A stretch of 64,000 nt of DNA from DATJGR01 sp963787045 (GTDB lineage: Bacteria > Pseudomonadota > Gammaproteobacteria > Pseudomonadales > Azotimanducaceae). The position numbers and the translations under genes were made by a program. The DNA lies in contig CAWBBR010000003.1 of NCBI GenBank assembly GCA_963787045.1, positions 1-64,000 of the forward strand, given 5' to 3'. Each line of letters starts with the position of its first letter. Within the stretch, counting starts at the first letter, position 1. This document shows positions 10,028 to 18,447 of this stretch, piece after piece. The notes beneath the pieces were generated by a model. It saw only the letters and a program-made list of their open reading frames with translations, made no database searches and was not told where the DNA came from.

Positions 10028-10074
10028 TTCGATTGGCCCTTCCCACCGAAGACTCGACGCGCACTCAACGCGCT

Positions 10075-11445
10075 TCAACCCGGAGGCGGTATTACGATCG
10101 ACTCGATGAATTGTTGTGCGACGCTTTGCAGCTTCGTGCGCATTGCATCCCGAACACTGCCCAGCACCTGTTCCTGGATGGTTGCGGTGCCACCAGCGTA
10201 ACGCAGCTTTGCCTTGCTCTTCTTCATCTTGAAGAACAGCACCTGTGTGATCTGCTGGTCAGCCTCCACGCTGAAGGCGAGCAGGCCAAGATCGACGAGA
10301 CCGTTCGCCTTTGACTGCGCGGTCGCAACTTGAAAGTGCGCCACTTCCTCCTTGGCGGTCTGTCGGTCGAACAGCGTCAACCAGCCGTTGTTGTTGCCGA
10401 CTTTCCCCAGTCCGTCGAAGACCGACTTCACGATTACCAGCGCAGAAGCGGCCGGTCCGAGCACCAGGGCGAGAACCGACATGATTGCCTCGTGAACCTC
10501 GACCGACGTGCCCGTTTGTTTGAACTGACGGAAGTCGTGCGAGGTCATCGCCCAACCGAGTCGTTGCAGTGCGCTGAAGTAAGCGGAATACCAGGCGATA
10601 ACATCGGTGTGATCCGCAGCGGCAGACGCCGAGAACTGCGCCAGCAGGTTCGAGTTGACGATGTCTTCCTTCGTTTGCGCCGAAATGCCGTCGTCGGCGA
10701 TGACGAGGCTGGAGCCGGCGACGAGTGCTTGCGCGGTTTTGTCTTCGAACGCGGTCGGACCAGTGGGAACCGTAATGCCGTCGGCCAGACCTCTCGCACG
10801 ACGCGTCGTCGGTTTCTTTGCGCGTGAAACCTTTTTTGGAAGCGCAATCGATCGTACGAATTCGATCGAGCGTTCTGTCGTCGCCACCTGCATCTCGGCG
10901 TGCGGAGAATCCTTGAGCTTCGTCCAGCGGTGACCCGCGATGAGTCCCTGACGTTCCAGCGCTGTCGCGTATTCGTCCCACAAGCGATCGGTCGACGGCG
11001 GAACGAACACCTTGCCATTGCGCATCGGATAGCAGTCGGCGCCGCAGCCGGTTCCCGGTTGACCGGTGCCCTGGTGATTCGAGAGCGCCTTCACGCCGTC
11101 GCGATACGTGACGATCGGTCCGTCTCGGCCGAACGGTTCCGCGTTGGGTCGTCCCGAACCGAACAGCCACTGCTGTCGTTCTACGGTCCGGAAGCCTTCG
11201 ACGAGCTTGAATGGCGTGCCGCGGCTATCGAGATCGTCGAGCGCAGCCGTCAGACGTTGGCGGAACATCGGATCGAGGTTCTGCGGATCGTTGTCGCGCG
11301 GCGGCTCGGACTGCACGAGCGCCTTCGATTTCGGATCGATCGCGCTCGGCGAGTGTTTGGCGACGCGCGTTTTGCGCGCCGGCTTGCGTGCCTTCCTGGG
11401 TTGTTTCGCCTTCGGTTTCTTTTGCTTTGCTTTTGCTGTGGCCAT
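10075..11445 (-). CDS. M15-type zinc peptidase joined to an unclassified C-terminal domain by a basic linker
   Basis: 456 residues, intact. Residues 1-30 are a Lys/Arg-rich tail. Residues about 60-190 form an M15C-like, endolysin-type metallopeptidase with candidate zinc ligands His124 (LSNHQGTG), Asp137 (GCGADCYP) and His182 (KDSPHAEM), plus the conserved LVEGFRTVERQQWLF. Residues 203-219 are a strongly basic linker (PKKVSRAKKPTTRRARG). Residues about 225-456 are a separate domain with NSNLLAQFSASAAADH, WYSAYFSALQRLGWAM, a hydrophobic helix around 320-345 and LFFKMKKSKAKLRYAG; it recalls an uncharacterised family I cannot name. No signal peptide is seen. GGGAG precedes the start, 15 bases after the caspase gene, so the two form an operon. 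Confidence 0.75.
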   Translation of the reverse strand: MATAKAKQKKPKAKQPRKARKPARKTRVAKHSPSAIDPKSKALVQSEPPRDNDPQNLDPMFRQRLTAALDDLDSRGTPFKLVEGFRTVERQQWLFGSGRPNAEPFGRDGPIVTYRDGVKALSNHQGTGQPGTGCGADCYPMRNGKVFVPPSTDRLWDEYATALERQGLIAGHRWTKLKDSPHAEMQVATTERSIEFVRSIALPKKVSRAKKPTTRRARGLADGITVPTGPTAFEDKTAQALVAGSSLVIADDGISAQTKEDIVNSNLLAQFSASAAADHTDVIAWYSAYFSALQRLGWAMTSHDFRQFKQTGTSVEVHEAIMSVLALVLGPAASALVIVKSVFDGLGKVGNNNGWLTLFDRQTAKEEVAHFQVATAQSKANGLVDLGLLAFSVEADQQITQVLFFKMKKSKAKLRYAGGTATIQEQVLGSVRDAMRTKLQSVAQQFIESIVIPPPG

Positions 11446-11460
11446 GGTCTTCTCCCGAAC

Positions 11461-13373
11461 TCATCTCGATTTCGACTTGGCGCGTTTTTTCGGAGCGCTT
11501 TCTCGCTTCGATTGACTGGCCTTGCGGCGGGGTCGTTGCTTCGCCAGTTGAGGCGCCGTTCCGGTCATCCACGGCACCTGCGCGCGAACGATCGCGTGCG
11601 GGTCCCAGGATCTGCGGCGTCTGTGCATATTTGAGACCCCCCAGTTCGGCTCCGGTGCGTTTGACGAGCGCATCGAACGTGATGTTCTTTTCGGTGCGAA
11701 GAATCTTGGACAGTGCGAACGTGAAGGCGCCGAAGCTCGTGACGCCGTGTTTGTATTCGTAGGACGACTCGTCTTCGCCGCACGCTTCGAGAATCAGCGG
11801 CAGGTAGGGACCGAAACGCGAGTTCCCCTTCGCCTCCTTCATCTGGCTATAGCGTTTTGCCGACATGCCGCGCACCGGCGACGCGCGACCGAGCCGCGAC
11901 GTCGCGCCGTCTGATCCGAAGAACAATTCGCGTTCCTTCTTCGCGCGTTCCGCCGCGTCCTTGCCTTTCCCGACGGCCACGAAGTCTTTGTTGAGAGGCT
12001 TGAAATCGCGGTCTACCCACATGCCGACGTCCGGCAGCCATTTGATTTCGCGATGTCGAATGTCGTCTGGAGGATTGAGTCCTTTCGGTCGTGGCATTCC
12101 GGCGCGGTGAATACCGCCCGAATGGCAGCAGTCGAAGATCATCGCGAGACGCGTGTCGTAGGGGAGCTGGCTGTAGAGCGAGTAGATGCGGTCGTCGGTG
12201 ATCGCATGCTCCGGCGTCCAATCGAAGTCGTAGGGAACGAGCGATTCCGTCGTGCGGTCGGGCTCGTTGTCTTCGCCGTACTCGGGAATCTGCGCGCCGT
12301 GGCCGCTGTAGAAGAAAACGATCTCGTCATTGGGCCGTGGGTCGTCGAGCAACCACTCCAGCCGCTCCAGGATGCCGCGCTGCCGTCGCGCGTTCGTCGA
12401 GGCATACGCGGATGCTGTCGGCGGGAAAGCCGCACTCCTGCAGCACCTCGCTCATGCGGAACACGTCGTTCACGCACCCCTCGAGCCGGTTGGCGGGATC
12501 CGGATAGTTGTTGATGCCGACGAGCAACGCCTTGTGTCTGCGTCGATCGCCGTCTGGCCGCGCAACAGTCCGTGGCATCGCCATCGATGCAAACGCTTTC
12601 GCATTCGCTGGCGCGAGCGTCTCTTCGGCGATCGGTCGCCACACGTTGTCGATGGTGGCGCGATGGCCGAGATAGCTTTCGGCCGAGTGATCGCCCCATC
12701 CGGGGTTGTCGAACGGCGTATCGACCTGACTGAAGTTGTTCTGATCGAGAATCCGAATCGGCGCGGTGAACACATCGTCGTGTTCGTTGAAGAGGTGATG
12801 CCAATACTTCACCGCCGGAACCGTCACCCGCCCCGTCGTGAGGTTGCGAACGACGAACGGATTGGCGATCTGTGAGCCCAACGTGACGTAGCGCATTTTG
12901 GCCATGACGGCGCTGACGTCTTTGTCGTCCAACGCCTGCTGGTGGGTGATCGCGTTGTAGGTGACGAGCGATCCGAGACTGTGGCCGAGCAAAATGTCCG
13001 GCTGGTACTCGCGCAGTGCGTCGAGCACGAGCTTGCGGGTGGCCTGCTTGAAGCTGTCCTCTTCGACCCACGCGACCACGTAGCCGGCCGTCCAGCGCAC
13101 GCGGTCAGAGACCTTGCTGACGAGCCCTTTCTCGCGACGGAACGTCGATGTGACGGCGCTCGACGTGAGCTTCCACACGGCTTGAAAGGTGTCCCACGCC
13201 GAGATCTGTTCCTTTTCGAAAATCGGATCGTACGTGATGAATTTGAAGTCGAGCGCGATGTCGGATTGGCCGGGAAAGGCCGCCCGAACCGCTTTTTCCC
13301 AGTCCTCCTTCCATGTGGAATTGCGGTGATCGCCAAGTCCGTGTACGCCAAGAATCGTCAATCGGTTTGCCAT
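11461..13373 (-). CDS. Alpha/beta-hydrolase fused to a caspase-like (peptidase C14) domain, two frameshifts
   Basis: About 630 residues once repaired. The start at 13373 has AGGAGAG upstream. Residues 1-270 are a lipase-like alpha/beta hydrolase: LGVHGLGDH oxyanion region and nucleophile Ser132 in LLGHSLGSL, with NEHDDVF as likely acid. From about residue 280 a caspase-hemoglobinase domain begins (HKALLVGINNYPDPANRLEG). Catalytic His is in FFYSGHGAQIP and catalytic Cys in MIFDCCHSGG. The frame shifts near 12375 and near 11605, resuming each time with family-like sequence. The C-terminus is a Lys/Arg-rich tail (KQRPRRKASQSKRES) like that of the next protein. It is the first gene of an operon with the M15-type protein. 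Confidence 0.85.
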
Positions 13374-13564
13374 GTCGTCTCTCCTCAATCACTCGTCGCG
13401 TGGATTCGTATGCGTGACTCGAAATCGCAATCCTGTCGTCACGTTCCGTCAACCGTTTTCGCAACATTCGTCGCTGCAGGGTTTCGGCGATCAGGTCCCA
13501 AGTCGCGGCGTAGGGATTTGTCTGCACGGCCGTAAAACGTCCGGATCGGCACGATGCTCCAACG

Positions 13565-13594
13565 CCCCGGAAGTAGTATGTTCGACCTCCGGGG
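13565..13594. promoter_or_regulatory. Inverted repeat upstream of the PHA operon
   Basis: CCCCGGA (13565-13571) and TCCGGGG (13588-13594) are perfect inverted arms separated by 16 bases, ending 17 bases before the phaE-like start codon. This could be a regulator binding site or a hairpin in the 5' leader. No regulator for PHA synthesis lies in the window. The 13374-13611 gap otherwise holds the divergent promoters of the caspase operon and the PHA operon, for which I see no confident -10/-35 pair. Confidence 0.4.
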
Positions 13595-13611
13595 TCTGAA
13601 GAGGCACGACG

Positions 13612-13998
13612 ATGGCGAACGAGAATCCGCCCGATCCGGCGGCGATGTTTCGGGACTTCGTCACGAATTGGGAACGCAACATCAATTCGGTCGCGAATCA
13701 GGTGATGGGGACCGAATCCTTCAGCCGCCTGATGCAGGAAGCGCAGCGGATGCAGCTCGTGTTGCAGCAGGCGACATCCGAGGCGATGGGGCGCCGGCTG
13801 GCGGCGCTGAACATGCCGACGCGCGAAGACATCATTCGCCTCGCCGAGAAGCTCACCGACGTCGACCGTCGGCTGGCGCGCATCGAAGCGTCGCTCGACG
13901 GCGATGCCACGGTGGTGGTCGACGACGCGCCGCGTGCTGCAAAGCCGCGCACGCGGCAACCGCCTGCGGACTATCTGAACCAGGAGAAACCGCGATGA
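13612..13998 (+). CDS. Short PhaE-like/phasin-like PHA synthase subunit
   Basis: 128 residues beginning MANENPPDPAAMFRDFVTNW, with a helical amphipathic middle (LMQEAQRMQLVLQQATSEAM) and MPTREDIIRLAEKLTDVDRR, which is the conserved C-terminal helix pattern of PhaE and phasin-like proteins. It ends in a disordered Pro-rich tail. True class III PhaE subunits are usually over 300 residues, so this is short for the family. ATGA overlap with phaC downstream shows coupling, and suggests it forms part of the synthase or coats the granule surface. Confidence 0.75.
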   Translation: MANENPPDPAAMFRDFVTNWERNINSVANQVMGTESFSRLMQEAQRMQLVLQQATSEAMGRRLAALNMPTREDIIRLAEKLTDVDRRLARIEASLDGDATVVVDDAPRAAKPRTRQPPADYLNQEKPR

Positions 13999-15074
13999 CA
14001 GATACCGAAGCAGTCAGCGACGACGTCGGCGCGCGCGTGCGCGGCATGGTGCAGCGCGCGATCCAACGCGGCGTGAAGGGATTCGAGTACGCGACGTCCG
14101 GCCCCGCGAAGGTCGGGCTCACTCCGAAGACGACCCTGTACGGGCGCGGCACGTTGCAGCTGTATCACTACAAGCCGCAGGTCGACGAGCTGTACCGCGT
14201 ACCGGTGTTGCTGGTGATGGCCACCACGAACAAAGCGTTCGTATTCGACCTGTTGCCCGGGCAGAGCATGGTCGAATTCCTGTTGAAGCGCGGCTTCGAC
14301 GTGTTCGTGGTCGACTGGAATGCGCCGACGCCGGAAGAGCGCGGGCTCACGCTCGAGGACTACACGCAGGACTTCATCCCAACGTGCATCCGTAAAGTCC
14401 AGCAGGAGACCGGCCAGCCCGATGTCTCGGTGATCGGCTACTGCATGGGCGGCGTGCTGTCGTTGATCTACGCGGCAACGCACGTCGGCGGGCCCCTCAA
14501 GAATCTCGTCTGCCTGACGACACCGGTCGACTGGAGCCAGATGGGATTGACGACCGTGTGGAACGACCCGCGCTATTTCGACATCGATCAGGTGGTGGAT
14601 ACGCTCGGCGTCGTGCCGGCCGATTTCATCCGGCAGATGTTCGAGATGCAGAAGCCGGCGCAGCGCTTGGCCGGTCAACTGCGCGCCAGCGAACAGATGT
14701 GGAACGACGAGTTCGTGCGTTCGTATCGCGCGTTCCAGCGATGGGGCGACGAGACGCTGCCGTTGGCCGGCGAATATCTGCGCCAGACGACGAAGGAACT
14801 GAGCTGGGGCAACAAGCTGTTCACCGGCGAACTCGTCGTCGGCGGTCGCGATGCGAAGCTCGCGAACATCCGCGCACCGATCCTGTCGGTGGTCGCGGAA
14901 CACGATCACCTCGCGCCGCGCGACTCGACGAAGCCGTTACTCGACCTCGTCGGCTCGAACGACAAGCAGGAGATCCTGCTGAAAGGCGGACACGTCAGCC
15001 TGATCGCCGGACCGAACGCGATCGGGCGAATGTGGCCGCGCCTCGAGCGCTGGCTCGCGGTGAGATCGATATGA
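13995..15074 (+). CDS. phaC: Poly(3-hydroxyalkanoate) synthase, class III-type catalytic subunit
   Basis: 359 residues, intact. Polymerises (R)-3-hydroxyacyl-CoA into PHA storage polymer at the granule surface. The lipase-like box has cysteine as nucleophile (VIGYCMGGVLS), and the rest of the triad is Asp in VVAEHDHLAP and His in KGGHVSLI. The size (~360) and the partner gene fit class III (PhaC/PhaE) synthases rather than the ~590-residue class I enzymes. ATG 13995 overlaps the stop of the PhaE-like gene, and its stop overlaps the next start, giving a three-gene coupled operon. Confidence 0.93.
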   Translation: MTDTEAVSDDVGARVRGMVQRAIQRGVKGFEYATSGPAKVGLTPKTTLYGRGTLQLYHYKPQVDELYRVPVLLVMATTNKAFVFDLLPGQSMVEFLLKRGFDVFVVDWNAPTPEERGLTLEDYTQDFIPTCIRKVQQETGQPDVSVIGYCMGGVLSLIYAATHVGGPLKNLVCLTTPVDWSQMGLTTVWNDPRYFDIDQVVDTLGVVPADFIRQMFEMQKPAQRLAGQLRASEQMWNDEFVRSYRAFQRWGDETLPLAGEYLRQTTKELSWGNKLFTGELVVGGRDAKLANIRAPILSVVAEHDHLAPRDSTKPLLDLVGSNDKQEILLKGGHVSLIAGPNAIGRMWPRLERWLAVRSI

Positions 15075-15673
15075 GCAACGTCATGACGCGTTATCCACGT
15101 ACGATCCAGAGCAACGGTGCATCGTTCGAACTGACGGTGATGCACGCCACCGACGAACCCGACGTGCTGCGTTTCGCACGTTCGCTGCCGCCGCACGACA
15201 TGCTGTTCATGCGGCGCGACATCACCAACGCGAAAGTACTCTCCGCGTGGGTGCGCGAAATCAACGCCGAGAACATCGTCAGCATACTTGCGCGGCGTGG
15301 CGGCGACGTCGTCGGTTGTGCCGCGGTGGTGCGCGACGCGCGTTCGTTCTCGCCGCACGTCGGCGATCTGCGCGTGTTGGTGTCGCCCAAGGCGCGAGCG
15401 CACGGCCTGGGTCGTGCGCTGGTGCAGGAGAGCTATCTGATCGCGCTGTCGATGGGTCTCGAGAAGATCACCGCGCAGATGACGGCGGATCAGCGCGCCG
15501 CGATCACGGTGTTCGAGGATCTGGGGTTCCGCGTAGAAGCGTTGTTGCGCGACCACGTGCGCGACGCCAACGGCGACAAGTTCGACCTCGTCGTGCTCAG
15601 CCTCGACGTCGCTGCGCAACAGGCGAAACTCGAACTGTATGGTTTGCCGGAGGCGTTCGCGGCGTCGTCGTAG
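15071..15673 (+). CDS. GNAT family N-acetyltransferase in the PHA operon
   Basis: About 200 residues. The acetyl-CoA binding core is visible as VGDLRVLVSPKARAHGLGRA, with the GxGxA-type pyrophosphate loop, followed by ITVFEDLGFRVEALLRDHV, the usual GNAT beta6-alpha4 region. The start overlaps the phaC stop (ATGA), so it is translated together with the synthase. Similar acetyltransferases are found next to phaC in some proteobacteria, but the acceptor is unknown. It could modify a granule protein or respond to acyl-CoA supply; that is inference. Confidence 0.8.
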   Translation: MSNVMTRYPRTIQSNGASFELTVMHATDEPDVLRFARSLPPHDMLFMRRDITNAKVLSAWVREINAENIVSILARRGGDVVGCAAVVRDARSFSPHVGDLRVLVSPKARAHGLGRALVQESYLIALSMGLEKITAQMTADQRAAITVFEDLGFRVEALLRDHVRDANGDKFDLVVLSLDVAAQQAKLELYGLPEAFAASS

Positions 15674-15689
15674 CCCGCGAGACACTGGA

Positions 15690-16850
15690 GTGTCCAGACT
15701 TCCGCTGATCGACGCGCCCAGATCCGACTACGGCTCCGAGGAGCCCGCGATGGTCCGCTATCGCGAAGACGGCACCCGCCGCGCGCTCGCGCTCGGCAAT
15801 CGCGGCCCGCTGCGATTCGACGCGTCCGGTTGCGTCGCGGCCGACATTCTCGATGCCTATTCGCGCTTCGGCTTCTACGTCTTCGAAGGCGCGATCGCTC
15901 AGCCGGAACTCGACGATATCGAACGCGATCTGATCGACCTGCTCGAACGATTGCCGGTAGCGCGCGAGTCATCCGTCGATCGTCGCGGCCGCCCCGCGTT
16001 GACCACGGATCGGCGCGGCCAGCAGATCGTCTGGGTGAAGCCGCTTGCCGATCCCCTCGGCGGCACGTCGCGAGCGCGCGGGCGACATCCGGTGAAGATG
16101 TTCGAACCGGATGCACCGGCCGACGCGCCGGAGTACGTCGTGCAACAGATACTCGGGCCGCTGCAATTCTCGGAGGCGTGCCTGCGTCTGTGCGGCCATC
16201 CAGAACTGTTGGCGGTCGCAGAGGCCGTCAACGGCGAAGACATGACGCCATTCCACGAAGCGCTGTGGGTGAAGCAGGCGCGGCTCGGCGGTTCGGTCGC
16301 GTGGCACCAGGACGGTTACACGCACTGGAACGCACCGGACATCGACGAGAACAGCCACGGCTTCAGCTTCATGATGCAGTTGTACGGCTGCAACGCGGCG
16401 AACGGGCTGTGGGTGGTGCCGGGTTCGCATCGCGCGAAAGCCGACATCAAAGCGATGGTTGCGGCGGCGGGTTCGGATCGACTGCCCGATGCGGTGCCGC
16501 TGATCTGCGCACCCGGCGATGTTGCGATGTGCAACCGTCAGGCGCTGCATTGTTCGTTCGCGAACACCAGCGACGACGTGCGCGTCACCGTCAACTTCGG
16601 CTTCCATCGGCGCAAATCGATTCTCGACGTCAACGCGGGCGATGCGAACAACCCGGTGGTGTTCGACGACGCGCGCATCCGCGAGCGGTCGCGGCTGATC
16701 ATGTATGCGATCGACGCGCGCCGTCAGCGGTTTCCGGACGAAGCGCCGTATCGTTACGCGCCGCTCGCAAATGACGCGGCGCGCTATCGCTGGACGCCGG
16801 ACGCGATGGCGGAGATCAAGGACTACAACCTGCTCGATCTGTTCATCTGA
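15690..16850 (+). CDS. Phytanoyl-CoA dioxygenase family protein (second PhyH)
   Basis: About 386 residues, intact. Fe(II)/2-oxoglutarate oxygenase with the HxD motif in GSVAWHQDGYTHW, VVPGSHRAKADI, and the distal His in NRQALHCSFANTSDDVRVT. The long N-terminal part (FGFYVFEGAIAQPELDDIER) is normal for the family. I use GTG at 15690 because the reading before ATG 15750 has coding-like base use; ATG 15750 with GAGGAG six bases upstream is a real alternative. It lies downstream of the PHA operon by 16 bases and overlaps the TetR gene tail to tail by 28 bases. Confidence 0.85.
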   Translation: MSRLPLIDAPRSDYGSEEPAMVRYREDGTRRALALGNRGPLRFDASGCVAADILDAYSRFGFYVFEGAIAQPELDDIERDLIDLLERLPVARESSVDRRGRPALTTDRRGQQIVWVKPLADPLGGTSRARGRHPVKMFEPDAPADAPEYVVQQILGPLQFSEACLRLCGHPELLAVAEAVNGEDMTPFHEALWVKQARLGGSVAWHQDGYTHWNAPDIDENSHGFSFMMQLYGCNAANGLWVVPGSHRAKADIKAMVAAAGSDRLPDAVPLICAPGDVAMCNRQALHCSFANTSDDVRVTVNFGFHRRKSILDVNAGDANNPVVFDDARIRERSRLIMYAIDARRQRFPDEAPYRYAPLANDAARYRWTPDAMAEIKDYNLLDLFI

Positions 16851-17497
16851 CGAGCCTCAGCGCCGCGTCGCGCGCGCGGCTCGCGCTTCGATGCGACGGT
16901 CGTTGATTCGCCGATCAGCGCCGCAATCACCACCGTCAATCGCCGCCGCAGATCCTCGGGATCCGCATCGTGCCGGCTCAGGCTGTCGAGTTCGTGTCCG
17001 CGCATCATGTGCAATAGCGTCTTCGCCGCATCGAAAGGCCGCGCGCAGCCCAGCGACTCGAGCGTTCGCGCGAGCTCCGCCATCATCGCGGCATCCCACT
17101 CGTGCAACGCGTCGGCCACTTCGCTGTCGCGCGCGGCGAACAGCGTCAGTTCGTACTCGGCGAGCATCATCGCTTCGTCTTCGAACTCGCGCTTCGTCAG
17201 CTCCACGAGATAGTCCACGAGACTCGCGGCGCTCGAGATGCGGAACGTCTTGAGCAGCTGTGTCTGTAAGCCCCAGATCCGCGTGAGATACAGTCGAAAC
17301 GCCTCGCGCAGCAGCTGCTCGCGGGATTCGAAGTAGTACGTCGTCGAACCGAGCGGCACGTCGGCTTCCGCGGCCACCCGCCGATGCGTGATCGAATCGA
17401 CGCCGTCGGTCGCGATCAGCCGCAACGTCGCGTCGAGGATCGTCGTGCGGCGGTCCTCGGGCGCTTTCGCTGCGCGCTTGGCGGCGCGTTTCCTCAT
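16823..17497 (-). CDS. TetR family transcriptional regulator
   Basis: 224 residues. The N-terminal helix-turn-helix is classical: RTTILDATLRLIATDGVDSI then HRRVAAEADVPLGSTTYYFE. The C-terminal ligand-binding region is helical and contains FEDEAMMLAEYELTLFAARD. It is divergent from the PhyH gene at 17562, and a perfect palindrome sits between them, so it most likely represses that gene and itself. The final 28 bases overlap the end of the PhyH gene on the other strand. Confidence 0.88.
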   Translation of the reverse strand: MRKRAAKRAAKAPEDRRTTILDATLRLIATDGVDSITHRRVAAEADVPLGSTTYYFESREQLLREAFRLYLTRIWGLQTQLLKTFRISSAASLVDYLVELTKREFEDEAMMLAEYELTLFAARDSEVADALHEWDAAMMAELARTLESLGCARPFDAAKTLLHMMRGHELDSLSRHDADPEDLRRRLTVVIAALIGESTTVASKREPRARRGAEARQMNRSSRL

Positions 17498-17520
17498 CTG
17501 TTCAAAAGTCCATCAAATAT

Positions 17521-17534
17521 TGTACGATCGTACA
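17521..17534. promoter_or_regulatory. Perfect 14-base palindrome, likely TetR operator
   Basis: TGTACGATCGTACA is a perfect palindrome located 24 bases from the TetR start and 28 bases from the PhyH start. A weak promoter toward PhyH can be read as TTCAAA (17501-17506), 16 bases, TACGAT (17523-17528), which would place the palindrome over the -10 element. That arrangement fits TetR repression of both divergent genes. Confidence 0.65.
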
Positions 17535-17561
17535 CCAACGCAAACCCTGGAGCGACCGACG

Positions 17562-18425
17562 ATGACCGCAGAACTGACCCGATTGCCCGCAAATGCCGGC
17601 GTCGAACGGATCATCGAGGTTCTCGATCGCGACGGCGGCGTCATCGTCGAGCGTTTCCTGTCCACCGATCGCGTCGACGGCATGCTTGCCGAACTCGGCG
17701 CGTACATTCAGCAAACGGCGCCGATCGCCGACGATTTCTCCGGTCATCAGACCACGCGTACGGGCGGTCTCGTGGGTCGGTCGAAAGAGGTGCGCGAACT
17801 GCTGATCGATCCGGTGATTCTCGGCACCGCTAACGCATTTCTGAAACCGCATACCGACAAGATTCAGCTCAACCTCACGCAGATCATCCGGCTGATGCCG
17901 GGCCAGGGCGCACAGGAACTGCACCGCGACCGCTTCATCTGGGGCAAATATCTGTCGCGCGAGGTGGAGCCGCAGTTGAACACCATCTGGGCGCTCACCG
18001 AGTTCACCGCAGAGAACGGCGCCACGCGCGTGGTGCCGGGCAGCCATCGATGGGATTGGGAACGCGTTGCACAGAGCCACGAGATCACACAGGCCGTCAT
18101 GCCGCGCGGCTCGGTGCTGTTCTATACCGGCAGCGTCATCCACAGCGGCGGCGAGAATCGTTCGAGTACCGATCGCATCGCGCTGAACCTGACGTACAGC
18201 AACGCGTGGCTGCGGCAGGAAGAAAACCAGTACATGTCGTGTCCGCCGGAGATGGCGAAGGACTTCGATCCGGAACTGCGCGCGCTGCTCGGCTACACGA
18301 TGGCCAACTACGGACTCGGCTACTACGCGCCGCCCGAGTTCGTGCCCGGCGCGCCCGGCACGATGCCGCCGGAGTGGGCGTTCACCGATGGCGTTGCGGA
18401 CGTGCCGGAAGCGCGCACGTTCTAG
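17562..18425 (+). CDS. Phytanoyl-CoA dioxygenase family protein (third PhyH)
   Basis: 287 residues, intact. The start at 17562 follows CTGGAG. HxD is seen in AQELHRDRFIWG, then GATRVVPGSHRWDWE, then distal His in GSVIHSGGENRSS. The cofactor-binding Arg lies soon after, in STDRIALNLTY. It belongs to the class of PhyH proteins with a C-terminal extension ending in PPEWAFTDGVADV. Control by the divergent TetR gene is likely from the palindrome between them. The substrate is unknown. Confidence 0.87.
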   Translation: MTAELTRLPANAGVERIIEVLDRDGGVIVERFLSTDRVDGMLAELGAYIQQTAPIADDFSGHQTTRTGGLVGRSKEVRELLIDPVILGTANAFLKPHTDKIQLNLTQIIRLMPGQGAQELHRDRFIWGKYLSREVEPQLNTIWALTEFTAENGATRVVPGSHRWDWERVAQSHEITQAVMPRGSVLFYTGSVIHSGGENRSSTDRIALNLTYSNAWLRQEENQYMSCPPEMAKDFDPELRALLGYTMANYGLGYYAPPEFVPGAPGTMPPEWAFTDGVADVPEARTF

Positions 18426-18447
18426 GGTCGCCGTTCCGCGAGATCCT

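Noticed and set aside
10330..10827. Plus-strand frame opposite the M15-type gene
   Set aside because: No SD or domain; the opposite strand encodes the conserved peptidase protein.
10075..11445. Idea that the C-terminal domain is a gasdermin
   Set aside because: Hydrophobic helix and position fit a cleavage-activated pore in outline, but I see no gasdermin motif and no palmitoylated N-terminal Cys; left as an open question.
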